From Myxococcales bacterium (lineage in GTDB: Bacteria; Myxococcota_A; UBA9160; UBA4427), in NCBI GenBank assembly GCA_022563535.1, contig JADFNE010000021.1, positions 1 to 64,000 of the forward strand: a DNA stretch of 64,000 nucleotides, in the 5' to 3' direction. Positions 27,531 through 36,601 of this stretch are shown one piece after another. The notes under the pieces are model-generated. The model was not told the origin of the DNA. It was given only the letters and a program-made list of their open reading frames with translations, and searched no databases. Numbering within the stretch: position 1 is the stretch's first letter; each line of letters opens with the position of its first letter. Both the position numbers and the translations under genes were made by a program.

Positions 27531-29861
27531 TTGGCTTCGGTAGATTGCTTTGGAGTGTCTACGTCTACCGAATTCGAGGATACCATCGAACCCGAGCGCG
27601 AATGCCATCTACCGCCATTTGCCAGGTGCAAGGACAGCGATCCTCAAGTGAATGACGACAGCACAGGCGACAAACGAGATTCTCGGATTTCCCGCGCCCG
27701 TGTGCAGTGGGGCATTGTGCTGTTGGCGTTTGCGGTGCGGTGCCTGCCCATTCGCAACGTATTCGTCGACGGACAGACACTCTTTACGGACAGCGATTCG
27801 TACTATCACCTGCGGCGCATCGCATACAACCTCGCCTCCTTTCCCGAGACACTCGAACACGATCCTTATCTGAACTTTCCGGCCGGCGCGCAAGCCATCT
27901 GGCCGCAAACCCTGGACTGGATTCTCGCGCTGTTGCTTCGGCCCTTCTACATTTTTGGAGGCGGCGCTCTGGGCGCTGGGCGCCAACAAGACTTCGAGCG
28001 TGTTCTGGTATGGCTTCCACCGATCCTCGGCGCGCTTACGGTGTGGCTTCTCTACCGAATTGCGCTGCGTCACTTTGGCGCGCGAGTCGCGCTTGTTTCA
28101 GCACTGGTTTTGAGTGTTCTTCCTGCCCACTTCTGGTACTCGCAAATTGGTTTCCTCGATCATCATGTGGTTGTGGCTTTAGGTGCGACCCTGCTGCTCG
28201 GCGCGACCATGGATCTGGTGCGTCGTTGTGGCGCGCGCGACACGCTGGTGGTCCCGGCGGCTGCCCTGGGCGCGTTGCTCGTCGCAAACTTGGCAATTTG
28301 GCCCGGAGCGCTTCTCTACGTCGCACTCGGCGAAGCTGCGATGCTGTCTCTATGGGTCGCGTCGCCGACGGTCGAGACGCGCAGGCGCGCCGTCGATTGT
28401 CTGTTGGTCGCAAATCTCACCGCCTTCGTGTTGATTGCGCCGTTCAGTTTCGGCAACCAATGGTCCGCGTGGGGCAGGTACAGCGCGGTTGTGCTCTCGA
28501 ACTTTCAACCCTGGTTCTTCGCGGTGCTGGCATTGTTCGCGGGAGCGGGTTCGCTGCTGTTTCACAGGGTGTCCACGGGATCCGCGTCGTTGCGAGTCGC
28601 CGCAATGCTGCCGATCGGCGTTGCATTGCTGGCAGCGAGTGTCGCGTTCATTCCCGAACTCGAGACGAGTGTGCGAGATTCGCTGCAATGGCTCGGCCGC
28701 ACCGACGCATTCCAGTCCATGGTGGGCGAGTCGGTTCCGTTGTTCGTCCTGCACGGTAAGTTCACCGGCGAGATCGCCTCGTCGCGGCTTTCTTACTTCA
28801 TATATTTGTTTCCGGCCGCGATCGCCTGGCTCTGTTTCGAGTGGCACACCCAGGGCAACCGTCCGGCGCTCTTTGGGTTCGTGGGATGGGCACTGGTTTT
28901 GTTCGTGTTCACGCTGTTGCAAAAGCGCTTCTTCAATACGTTCTCAATCGCATTGGCCCTCACCCTGGGCGCCACCCTGGTGAAGCTCTACGACGTACTG
29001 GGCGAGCGGTTCACCCTCGGTCGGAACCTGCGCATCGGATGCATGACCCTGGTTGCCATCGGTCTCCTCACTCCCAGTCTCGCGGTCTATCGCGGTGCCG
29101 TGGTCGGGATTGCGAGTGCGATCGGCGGCGTGTCGCCCGAGCCCAACTATCGAACTGAAGTAAATCTGGCGCGACGAGACATGACGACCTGGCTGCGTCA
29201 CCACACCCCCGACACTGCGGGCTACCTGGATTCTCAGGGCGAGCCCGAATACGGCGTGCTGGCACGCTGGGGGGAGGGGCACTTCATCAAGTACGTGGCG
29301 CGCCGACCCACGGTGATGGGAAATTTTGGCGACGATCTTGGACGCGATCATTTCTTGCTGGCCCGCAGTTTTTTTGACGCCGAACCCGAGCGCTCTTTCG
29401 AAATTCTCGAATCCCTGAAGGTTCGCTACGTGGTGATCCGTTCGATGTCGGAGTCGCGCAGCATGGCGACCGCCCTGTTCAACGGAGATGGATCGCGATT
29501 GGGTCGCTACCGCCTGCTTTACGAGGTTCGCGCGCTTTCTGGCACCCAGGTGCCTGCGTACAAAATCTTCGAGTTTGTGAAGGGAGTGGAACTCACGGGA
29601 AGCGCTCCCCCGCGCAGTCTTGTGGTGGCTGAACTCGAACTCGTGACCAATCTCGGGCGCGAAACCCGCTTTGAAATGGTGACCGAGGCCGACGCCTTGG
29701 GGCGCTATCGGCTGCAGCTCCCTTATTCGACCCGGGGTCGGCCCGAATCGACGCGCACCGCTGCGCGGTACCAGATTCGCGCAGGAGACTCGGTCGAAGA
29801 AGTTGCGATCGACGAGGCCGCGGTGCAGAGCGGTGCTCAGATCCCGGGTCCGAACTTCTGA
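27531..29861 (+). CDS. STT3-family oligosaccharyltransferase homologue (AglB/PglB-like)
   Basis: 776 aa from a TTG at 27531; GTG 27648 is a possible shorter start. STT3 proteins transfer lipid-linked glycans onto Asn residues in the periplasm. The N-terminal loop has the first acidic motif, D87-S-D89 in FTDSDSYYHLRR, followed by many membrane segments and a second conserved FLDHHVVVAL. The C-terminal soluble domain lies from about 530. The signature WWDYG is replaced by RWGEG at 579-583 (VLARWGEGHFIKYV), so the acceptor-Asn recognition site is changed. No glycan-synthesis genes are adjacent. The family call is firm; activity is not. Confidence 0.82.
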   Translation: MASVDCFGVSTSTEFEDTIEPERECHLPPFARCKDSDPQVNDDSTGDKRDSRISRARVQWGIVLLAFAVRCLPIRNVFVDGQTLFTDSDSYYHLRRIAYNLASFPETLEHDPYLNFPAGAQAIWPQTLDWILALLLRPFYIFGGGALGAGRQQDFERVLVWLPPILGALTVWLLYRIALRHFGARVALVSALVLSVLPAHFWYSQIGFLDHHVVVALGATLLLGATMDLVRRCGARDTLVVPAAALGALLVANLAIWPGALLYVALGEAAMLSLWVASPTVETRRRAVDCLLVANLTAFVLIAPFSFGNQWSAWGRYSAVVLSNFQPWFFAVLALFAGAGSLLFHRVSTGSASLRVAAMLPIGVALLAASVAFIPELETSVRDSLQWLGRTDAFQSMVGESVPLFVLHGKFTGEIASSRLSYFIYLFPAAIAWLCFEWHTQGNRPALFGFVGWALVLFVFTLLQKRFFNTFSIALALTLGATLVKLYDVLGERFTLGRNLRIGCMTLVAIGLLTPSLAVYRGAVVGIASAIGGVSPEPNYRTEVNLARRDMTTWLRHHTPDTAGYLDSQGEPEYGVLARWGEGHFIKYVARRPTVMGNFGDDLGRDHFLLARSFFDAEPERSFEILESLKVRYVVIRSMSESRSMATALFNGDGSRLGRYRLLYEVRALSGTQVPAYKIFEFVKGVELTGSAPPRSLVVAELELVTNLGRETRFEMVTEADALGRYRLQLPYSTRGRPESTRTAARYQIRAGDSVEEVAIDEAAVQSGAQIPGPNF

Positions 29862-30011
29862 TCGGCGCCGAATAGCCGCATTTTCAGCTTTTCTCAGGGT
29901 TTATCCGGATCGAGTCGAGCTCGCGTTGGGCCGCTAACTGGATTGTGAGAAACCAGACCTCCCCGGGCGACAAGACTACTGCGGGCAGGCGACAACTCTG
30001 GAGTCAGCTCC

Positions 30012-31418
30012 GTGATTCTCAAGCAACAAGTCACTGACACACACCAAAAAGCACTGCAGGTCAATCTCGACCCACAGCGCTACGGAACTTTTGCAGAAAT
30101 TGGCGCCGGCCAGGAAGTCGCGCGGTGGTTTTTCCGCGTGGGCGGTGCGGCGGGAACGATCGCCAAGTCGATCTCCGCCTACGACATGAAAATCAGCGAT
30201 GCGATCTACGGCGCGTGTGACCGCTACGTGTCCCGCGAGAGACTCGAAGCGATGTTGGAGCGCGAACACAACCTGTGCATAGAACGCCTGGGCGCTGTGC
30301 GAGGCGATCAAACTGCCTTCTTTGCCTTCGCCAACACCGTGGTGGCCCAAAACTACAAGGGCACGAATCAATGCCACGGTTGGTTGGGGATTCGCTTCCA
30401 GAGCCGTCCCCGAGACGTTGACAATCAGATCGTCATCCATGTCTTGATGAAGGACAGTGAAGCGACGCTGCAGCAGGAGGCGCTCGGGATCGTCGGCGTC
30501 AACCTGGTCTACGGCGCATGTTTTCTGTTTCCGGAACCCGAAGTCTTGCTCCAATCGCTGCTCGACGCCCTGAGTACTGAGCGTATCGAGATCGATATGA
30601 TCGAATTCACGGGGATCGAGTTTCGGAAAGTCGAACAACGCTCGATGAGCTTGCGACTGGTGCAACTCGGCCTCAGTCGGGCCGCGATGTTTGGTCCGGA
30701 CGGCAAGGTGGTCCAGCCCGCCGCGGTCCTGCGCAAAAAACCGATCCTGGTCGAGCGGGGCAGTTTTCGTCCGGTTTCGAACGTGAACCTGGACATGATT
30801 CGTGCCGCGCGGGAAGAATTTTCTGCAGCAGATGATGTCGAGGAAGGAGACGTTGTCGAGTTGATGGAAATCACCATGAACAACTTGATGTCCGAGGGCG
30901 ACATCGATATCCGCGACTTTCTCCAGCGCGTAGACCTTCTCAGTGCGGTCGGGAAGGTGGTGATGGTCTCGGACTATTTCGAGTACTACCGCCTCGGTAG
31001 TTACTTCCGTCGTTATACCAATGCCCCGATCGGGGTCACGATGGGAGCGGGAAGCGTTTTGCAGCTGTTTGAAGAGAGGCACTACCAGGAACTCGATGGG
31101 GGCATCTTGGAGTCATTCGGGCGACTCTTTCAAAACAAACTGCGGATCTATGTCTATCCCTTTTTGGATCCCGACACGCTGAAGTTGCTCAAGGTCAAGA
31201 ATCTGAAGATTCCCAACAAGCTGAATCACCTGTTCAAGTATCTGGTCGAGCGGGGAATGATCTCACAACTCGAGAGCTACAACTCAGAGTGTCTGAGCAT
31301 CTTCTCCCGGGAGTTGCTCAAGAAGATCAGCACCGGTGACCATTCCTGGGAAGACTCCGTCCCCGAGGAAGTTTCTGATCTCATCAAAGAGCGCGGCTTC
31401 TTCCACTACAAGGAATAG
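30012..31418 (+). CDS. Conserved protein of unknown function
   Basis: 468 aa from GTG 30012, with GGAG eight bases upstream. Highly ordered, no signal peptide or membrane segments. The N-terminus has FAEIGAGQEVARWFFRVGG followed by TIAKSISAYDM, a segment I take to be diagnostic of a widespread bacterial family of unknown function. No enzyme motif is recognised. The 3' end overlaps the convergent heme A synthase gene by 13 bp. It is 150 bp downstream of the STT3 gene and could be read from the same transcript. Confidence 0.7.
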   Translation: MILKQQVTDTHQKALQVNLDPQRYGTFAEIGAGQEVARWFFRVGGAAGTIAKSISAYDMKISDAIYGACDRYVSRERLEAMLEREHNLCIERLGAVRGDQTAFFAFANTVVAQNYKGTNQCHGWLGIRFQSRPRDVDNQIVIHVLMKDSEATLQQEALGIVGVNLVYGACFLFPEPEVLLQSLLDALSTERIEIDMIEFTGIEFRKVEQRSMSLRLVQLGLSRAAMFGPDGKVVQPAAVLRKKPILVERGSFRPVSNVNLDMIRAAREEFSAADDVEEGDVVELMEITMNNLMSEGDIDIRDFLQRVDLLSAVGKVVMVSDYFEYYRLGSYFRRYTNAPIGVTMGAGSVLQLFEERHYQELDGGILESFGRLFQNKLRIYVYPFLDPDTLKLLKVKNLKIPNKLNHLFKYLVERGMISQLESYNSECLSIFSRELLKKISTGDHSWEDSVPEEVSDLIKERGFFHYKE

Positions 31419-32452
31419 CCCGATCGGGTGGCGACCGTGCGGTGGGCGAGCAGAGTCGCGCTGCAGGCCAAAGCGAAAGCACCGGCCTGGTGGGCGATTG
31501 CGAAGGGCAGGGGGGCCCGATACAGCGCAGTCGCGGCCCCCAGGACAAACTGAAGCAGCAGCACCAGTCCAAACTGGTACTGGACCCAGTTTGGAGAGAG
31601 CTGACTTCGACGTTGTGCAAATAGCAATCCCGTCGCGTAGGCCAGCAGAGCAAAGCCTATGGCCCGGTGGATGTAGTGAATGGCGACCGGGCTGTAGAGC
31701 AGGTTCTGGGTGAGCGAGGCGTGTGGAAAGAACGGTCCCGGAGCGTAGAGGCCGTTCATGTCCGGAAATGTCGGGAAGAGAACGCCGGCCCGAGTGCCCG
31801 CCATGAACGCGCCGTAGAGAATCTGGACTGCGACCATGCTCAGCAGTCCAAGGACTGGGATGTTCGTCAAGGCAGATGTCATGGGCACACGACCCCAACG
31901 CAGGTCCAACAAGGTCCAGAGAATCCACTGCGCAATGAAGAACGCCAACAACAAGTGTGCCGCCAGACGCAGATGACTGACCTCGGGCCGGTCGACCAGG
32001 CCGCTGCGAACCATGTACCAACCGAGTAGACCCTGGACGCCTCCGAGTGCGATGGCAACGACTACCCGAAAGGAGAGCCAGCTTGCGAGTCGTTTGCCCA
32101 GCGAAAAATAGAGCCAGGGTACGAAGGCCACGAGGCCGATCGTTCGACCCATCAAGCGATGGAAGTATTCCCAGAAGAAGATGCGCTTGAAGTCGTCGAG
32201 CTGCATCCATTGATTGACTTCGAGGTATTGCGGGGAAGTCTTGTAGGCAGCGAAGACCTCGCGCCACTGGGCTTCGCCGATCGGTGGCAGCACTCCCATG
32301 AGGGGTCGCCAATCCACCATCGAGAGTCCGGAACCCGTGAGCCGGGTGATGCCCCCGACGAGCACCAGGGCAAACAGGGTCGCAAAGAGACACCCGAGCC
32401 AGCACGCGATCGCGCGGTCGTGCGCGGCGGGTTCGTTGGCTTCAGTTTGCAT
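31406..32452 (-). CDS. ctaA: Heme A synthase (CtaA/COX15)
   Basis: 348 aa from ATG 32452; a TTG at 32518 would add 22 residues and overlap the upstream gene by 23 bp. It oxidises the C8 methyl of heme O to give heme A for aa3-type cytochrome oxidase, using two heme-binding His pairs in an eight-helix membrane protein. Family blocks are VGGITRLTGSGLSMVDW, EYFHRLMGR, SHLRLAAHL and IHYIHRAIGF, giving the conserved His residues. This is the COX15-like type found in alphaproteobacteria and mitochondria. It sits directly downstream of AMMECR1 and Memo genes, same strand. Confidence 0.92.
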   Translation of the reverse strand: MQTEANEPAAHDRAIACWLGCLFATLFALVLVGGITRLTGSGLSMVDWRPLMGVLPPIGEAQWREVFAAYKTSPQYLEVNQWMQLDDFKRIFFWEYFHRLMGRTIGLVAFVPWLYFSLGKRLASWLSFRVVVAIALGGVQGLLGWYMVRSGLVDRPEVSHLRLAAHLLLAFFIAQWILWTLLDLRWGRVPMTSALTNIPVLGLLSMVAVQILYGAFMAGTRAGVLFPTFPDMNGLYAPGPFFPHASLTQNLLYSPVAIHYIHRAIGFALLAYATGLLFAQRRSQLSPNWVQYQFGLVLLLQFVLGAATALYRAPLPFAIAHQAGAFALACSATLLAHRTVATRSGYSL

Positions 32453-32495
32453 CCAGGCGGTGCGTAGCACAGCCAACGCCTGCGCGATTCCCGAG

Positions 32496-33077
32496 TCACT
32501 TGCCGTGGCGGTTCCCAAACGATTCCGTCTGAAATTTCCAGAACTGTTGGGAACTCGCCCAGTAGTCCTCCGGCAGGTACGCTTTTTTGCGCAAGTGCTT
32601 CAAGAAATCGACCGGATCCGGGAGCTTCTCCCATACCGCTGGCAGAAACACACCGCGAGCGCTGGCATCCTGCAGGATCAGACCATCGATCCCGGGTCGG
32701 AGCTGGTTCAAGAGATCTTGTTCCGATTCGACGTCGAGCAACTCGGGCGGGCTGAGCACCGAGATTTCGATCTCGAGGGTATCGAGTTCATGAGCTTGCA
32801 GTGGCGAAAAGCGGGGATCCTTGTTGGCTGCGGCAAAGGCGCGCTCGGCGACGTCGATCACCAACGGCCGAGAACTCTCCACACTGCCGATGCAGCCGCG
32901 CAGCTCGCCATCGAGATGCAAGGTGACGAAGCAGGCTCGATCCGCGGTGAGGGCGGCGGAATAGTCGCTCACCGCGACCGACGCGGGCGCGCCGTGTGAA
33001 ACACCGCATTCGATCGAGCGGTGCGCGAGTTCGAGCAATATCTCGCGCTGCGGTTGATCGTAACGCTCACTCTGCAA
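32496..33077 (-). CDS. AmmeMemoRadiSam system protein A (AMMECR1 domain)
   Basis: 193 aa from a TTG start at 33077. The AMMECR1 domain spans nearly the whole protein: VTLHLDGELRGCIGSVE, DPRFSPLQAHELD, LEIEISVLSPPE and GVFLPAVWEKLPD. Function is unknown; the domain is usually linked with Memo and a radical SAM protein. It follows the Memo gene with a 9-bp gap, so the two are co-transcribed. No radical SAM partner is in the window. Confidence 0.9.
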   Translation of the reverse strand: MQSERYDQPQREILLELAHRSIECGVSHGAPASVAVSDYSAALTADRACFVTLHLDGELRGCIGSVESSRPLVIDVAERAFAAANKDPRFSPLQAHELDTLEIEISVLSPPELLDVESEQDLLNQLRPGIDGLILQDASARGVFLPAVWEKLPDPVDFLKHLRKKAYLPEDYWASSQQFWKFQTESFGNRHGK

Positions 33078-33086
33078 CGGTACTGG

Positions 33087-33938
33087 TTACCTTTCGCCCA
33101 ATGCTTGGACGAACGCCCAAGCTCCGTAGCCCACGACTCGGTCGTGACCGCCCTGGGTGTCACCCGAATTTCTGACGTCGAGAGTATGAACTGTAAGTTT
33201 CTTTTCCCTGGCGGTCAGCAGAAGACCCCTGGCCGCCACGCGACCGCAGGCGGATTCCCAATCGAGCAGGTCGGGTTGCAGGGTTTCGATCGCGCGGGTG
33301 GTCTCGGCGTCGCGCGCACGAGCTTCGGCGTACGAAAGGTAGTGACTCAAGTCGGAGCTGATCACGACAAGGGTCTCGTCTCCTCCCCAGAGTTCTTCGA
33401 GCACCTCGGCGACATCTTTGCCTTTGGCATCGCCGACTGAGAATGGGACGAGGGTGAAGCTCTCGAGCAAGATCTGGAGGAAGGGAAGTTGAACTTCCAA
33501 GCTGTGTTCATCGGCGTGGGCTTCGTCGTTGATCGACACCTGGGGAAGCTTCAACGATCGCAGTGTCGCCTCACGATCCAGCGGAATCTTGCCGAGCGGG
33601 GTTTCGAACGCTTCGGCTGAACTCGCACCCAGGCCTTCGAGGGGAACCCGATGAGAGGGACCGAGCAGGACGACCCGTTTGATCTCTTTGCGTCGCGGAA
33701 CCAGGTGACGGTACGCCGACGCAGCGATGGGCCCCGAAAAGCGAAAGCCCGCATGAGGCACGATCAACGCTTTGGGAGAGAGGGTCGTTGGGGCTTGCTC
33801 GGTCTCGGAGTCTGTTTTGGCCGCAGTTTTGGCCGCAGTTTCGGCATCGTCGAGAAATCCGCGCACCTCACGCTCGAGCGACCGGGGGTCGTCCGGATAA
33901 AAGAAGCCTGCGACGCTGGGCGGGCGGACCGTAGCCAC
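33087..33938 (-). CDS. AmmeMemoRadiSam system protein B (Memo family)
   Basis: 283 aa from GTG 33938; the frame extends upstream into the opposite-strand gene and is not coding there. The Memo fold resembles class III extradiol dioxygenases with three metal-type His/Asp/Cys positions. Visible blocks are PHAGFRFSGPIAASAY, LLGPSHRVP, EHSLEVQLPFLQ and ISSDLSHYLSY. Eukaryotic MEMO1 binds copper and iron and is oxidoreductase-like. A 12-bp unit (33814-33837) repeats in tandem inside the gene and encodes AAKT twice. Divergent from the PEP-synthase-like gene. Confidence 0.9.
   Translation of the reverse strand: MATVRPPSVAGFFYPDDPRSLEREVRGFLDDAETAAKTAAKTDSETEQAPTTLSPKALIVPHAGFRFSGPIAASAYRHLVPRRKEIKRVVLLGPSHRVPLEGLGASSAEAFETPLGKIPLDREATLRSLKLPQVSINDEAHADEHSLEVQLPFLQILLESFTLVPFSVGDAKGKDVAEVLEELWGGDETLVVISSDLSHYLSYAEARARDAETTRAIETLQPDLLDWESACGRVAARGLLLTAREKKLTVHTLDVRNSGDTQGGHDRVVGYGAWAFVQALGER
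33814..33846. repeat. Tandem 12-bp repeat inside the Memo gene
   Basis: The unit gttttggccgca (33814-33825) is repeated exactly at 33826-33837 and partly at 33838-33846. It is in frame and adds Ala-Ala-Lys-Thr copies to the Memo protein in a linker. It could vary in copy number between strains. Confidence 0.7.
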
Positions 33939-34118
33939 CGACCTAGTCTGAACACCTAAACCCTTCCGGTCAAGCGCGAAGATGGATTTCGGCCCGGGCT
34001 CGCAGTGTCCCGGGTTGTCATATGCCCTCGAACGGTGCAAGGTTCCGACCGATGTGTTGCCTATCTCCAGGAGTCGCGCAGACCGCGGTTTCAACGCCTC
34101 GGTGATGAATTTCCAATC

Positions 34119-36554
34119 ATGAATCCCGTCATTTTTCGACTGGAAGACATTCGCGACGAACTCGTCGGCGGCAAGGCCGCCGGCCTCGCGCAGCTGCACG
34201 GCATGGGGCTTTGCGTACCCGCGGGCTTCGCAATCCTGGGCGCGACTCCGGACAACCTGCCGAGCGATCTGGCGCATCACTACCGAGAACTCGGCGGGGG
34301 CAAGGTCGCGGTGCGTTCGTCGGCGCTCGACGAAGACGGCGGTGAGGCATCCTTCGCCGGGCAGTACGAGACCCTGCTCAACGTCGAAGGCGATGAGGCC
34401 GTGGCTCGCGCCGTGGTTCAATGCCTGGAGTCGCTTTCCGCCGCGCGGGCGGGTGCCTATCGCGCACGCCTGGGTGGGGACGACGCTGGGCAAGCGAATA
34501 TGTGTGTGGTGGTTCAAAGAATGATCGAAGCGCGCGCGGCTGGGGTGCTCTTTACCGTCGACCCTGTGAGTCACCGCCGGGCACACGCGGTGATTGACGT
34601 CGTGCCGGGGTTGGGGGAAGCGTTGGTCAGCGGCTTGGAAACCCCCGACCACTACGTGCTCGATCGCAGAGGCGAGGTGCTGCGCGCCGATCTGGTGGGC
34701 GATCGGGCGATCCTTGAACCCGAGAGTCTGCGCAAACTACTCGCCGAAGCGATTCGAGCGGAGGCACGGCGAGGCACTCCTCTCGATCTCGAATGGGCCA
34801 TCGACGCCGACGACCAGATCTGGTGGCTTCAAGCTCGCCCCATTACAACCCTCGGACCGGATCTGAACGAACTCGATACCGAGAGGATCGACGCCAGCCA
34901 CGTCTATACCCGTTGCAACATCGGAGAGATGTTCCCGGGCGTCTGTACCCCGCTCTCCTATTCGTTTACGGCACGGGGCATCGACGTGGGCATGCAGCGT
35001 ATGCACATTCGGGTGGGGGTGCAGGACGAACTGGTGAAAGATTTCAAGTTCATCGCGATGTCCTATGGGCATCTCTTTCTCAACCTCACCACTTTGAGTG
35101 ATGCGTCGAGCCAGACGTTCGGCGGAGATTCGAGCAGCCTCACGCTTTCGCTTTGTGGCCGCATCATCACCGATCCTGAAATCGTCATGAAGCCGCCGCC
35201 GCCCTGGCCGCGCAGGCTCAAGAACCTCGCGGGCTACTTCGTATACATGCTCGGGCAACGCCGAGCGCGACGATCACTCAAGGCGTTGATTGCCGAGCTG
35301 CACTTTGCTCCCGCCGATGGGAGTGCCGCGGCGATGTGGCGCGCGATCGACGACAAGTTTGACGCAATCTTCGATGCGATGGATTGGCATCTGGTTTCGT
35401 CGGCGACCTCGGGCATCATGGCGCCGATACTCTTGGGAATCGTCGCCCAGGGAGACGAGCCCGGTCCGGATCATCACAGCGAAGTCGCAGCTCTGCTCGC
35501 CGGAGCCGAGGGCGTCGAAAGTGTCGATATCGCCGAAGGCGCGGTTCGCATTCAGGACGCAGCCCTCGCTCAACCCGGCGCTGCCGAACAATTGGCCGGG
35601 CTGGACGATCACGCTGCGCTTGCGTGGTTGATGGGCAGCGAGTCCGCAGCAGTGGGTCGCGAATTCCGCCGCTACCTCGATCGTCATGGACATCGCGCGA
35701 TCAAGGAACTCGAACTGCGACAACCCGAATGGCGCGAAGACCCGCTGCCCTTGGTGACGGCGCTCAGGGTCAGCTGCCGCGCGAGGTTGCTGGATCGAGA
35801 TGCACAAAAACCACTTGCAATCCGAAGCCGCGCGCATCAGCCGGACCGGACTGCGCGAGAAGAGGGCAGCGACAAAGGTCTATTTCTTCGTTTGTTACTG
35901 GGGCCATTGGTTCGTCTGGCACACCAGACCGTGCGCTCGCGGGAAGAAACCAAGTCGGGTTTGGTCGCCGTCACCGCGCGCTTCAAACAGGGGTACCGCG
36001 AACTTGCGCGCAGATTGGTGGCCGAAGGTCTCTTACCCGACGAAGATGCGGTCTTTTTCTTGTTTCACGAAGAACTCGGAGCGCTGTTTTCGGGAGACGC
36101 ATCGGGGCTCGCCCGTGCGGCGGTTGATCGACGCAGCGTTTTCGACGCCCAGGCTGCCCTGCAATTTGCCGATGTCTTTGTGGGCGAGCCGGTACCGATC
36201 GTTCCAGAACTGCCGGACGATCTCGAGGGCCACTTCGTCACTGGAACGTCGGTTAGCCGTGGCGTGGTCGTGGGAATCGCTCGGGTGGTCCATACACCCG
36301 CCGAAGCCGAGTCACTGGAGAGCGGTGAAATCTTGATCGCACCCATAACCGATGTCGGCTGGACGCCATACTTCAGCATGATCTCGGGATTGGTGACGGA
36401 TGTTGGAAGCGCCGTGTCTCACGGCGCCGTCGTCGCGCGGGAATTCGGCCTGCCCGCCGTGGTCAATACCCGCTTCGCCACCCAGTTGTTCAAATCTGGC
36501 GATCGTATCGTACTCGACGCGGACCGCGGCCTGGTTCGGTTGGCCGACGACTGA
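34119..36554 (+). CDS. PEP synthase/rifampicin phosphotransferase-like enzyme
   Basis: 811 aa from ATG 34119. Three-part architecture: an N-terminal ATP-grasp domain (VGGKAAGLAQLHG, KVAVRSSALDEDG, FAGQYETLLN, AGVLFTVDPVS, VPGLGEALVSG), a long middle domain (about 320-700) and a C-terminal swivelling His domain with SHGAVVAREFGLPAVV. ATP-grasp plus His domain fits enzymes that pyrophosphorylate or phosphorylate a substrate. The order and the Ser-His-Gly context are closer to rifampicin phosphotransferases than to true PEP synthase. Substrate is not determined. Divergent from the Memo gene, upstream of a PQQ dehydrogenase with a 47-bp gap. Confidence 0.78.
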   Translation: MNPVIFRLEDIRDELVGGKAAGLAQLHGMGLCVPAGFAILGATPDNLPSDLAHHYRELGGGKVAVRSSALDEDGGEASFAGQYETLLNVEGDEAVARAVVQCLESLSAARAGAYRARLGGDDAGQANMCVVVQRMIEARAAGVLFTVDPVSHRRAHAVIDVVPGLGEALVSGLETPDHYVLDRRGEVLRADLVGDRAILEPESLRKLLAEAIRAEARRGTPLDLEWAIDADDQIWWLQARPITTLGPDLNELDTERIDASHVYTRCNIGEMFPGVCTPLSYSFTARGIDVGMQRMHIRVGVQDELVKDFKFIAMSYGHLFLNLTTLSDASSQTFGGDSSSLTLSLCGRIITDPEIVMKPPPPWPRRLKNLAGYFVYMLGQRRARRSLKALIAELHFAPADGSAAAMWRAIDDKFDAIFDAMDWHLVSSATSGIMAPILLGIVAQGDEPGPDHHSEVAALLAGAEGVESVDIAEGAVRIQDAALAQPGAAEQLAGLDDHAALAWLMGSESAAVGREFRRYLDRHGHRAIKELELRQPEWREDPLPLVTALRVSCRARLLDRDAQKPLAIRSRAHQPDRTAREEGSDKGLFLRLLLGPLVRLAHQTVRSREETKSGLVAVTARFKQGYRELARRLVAEGLLPDEDAVFFLFHEELGALFSGDASGLARAAVDRRSVFDAQAALQFADVFVGEPVPIVPELPDDLEGHFVTGTSVSRGVVVGIARVVHTPAEAESLESGEILIAPITDVGWTPYFSMISGLVTDVGSAVSHGAVVAREFGLPAVVNTRFATQLFKSGDRIVLDADRGLVRLADD

Positions 36555-36601
36555 AACCCGGCGATGGCCCTGGCCGTAGTCAGGCGATACCGTTCTTGAA
36601 G

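Noticed and set aside
33939-34652. Leftward extension of the Memo frame
   Set aside because: Antisense to the PEP-synthase-like gene; Memo family starts at GTG 33938.
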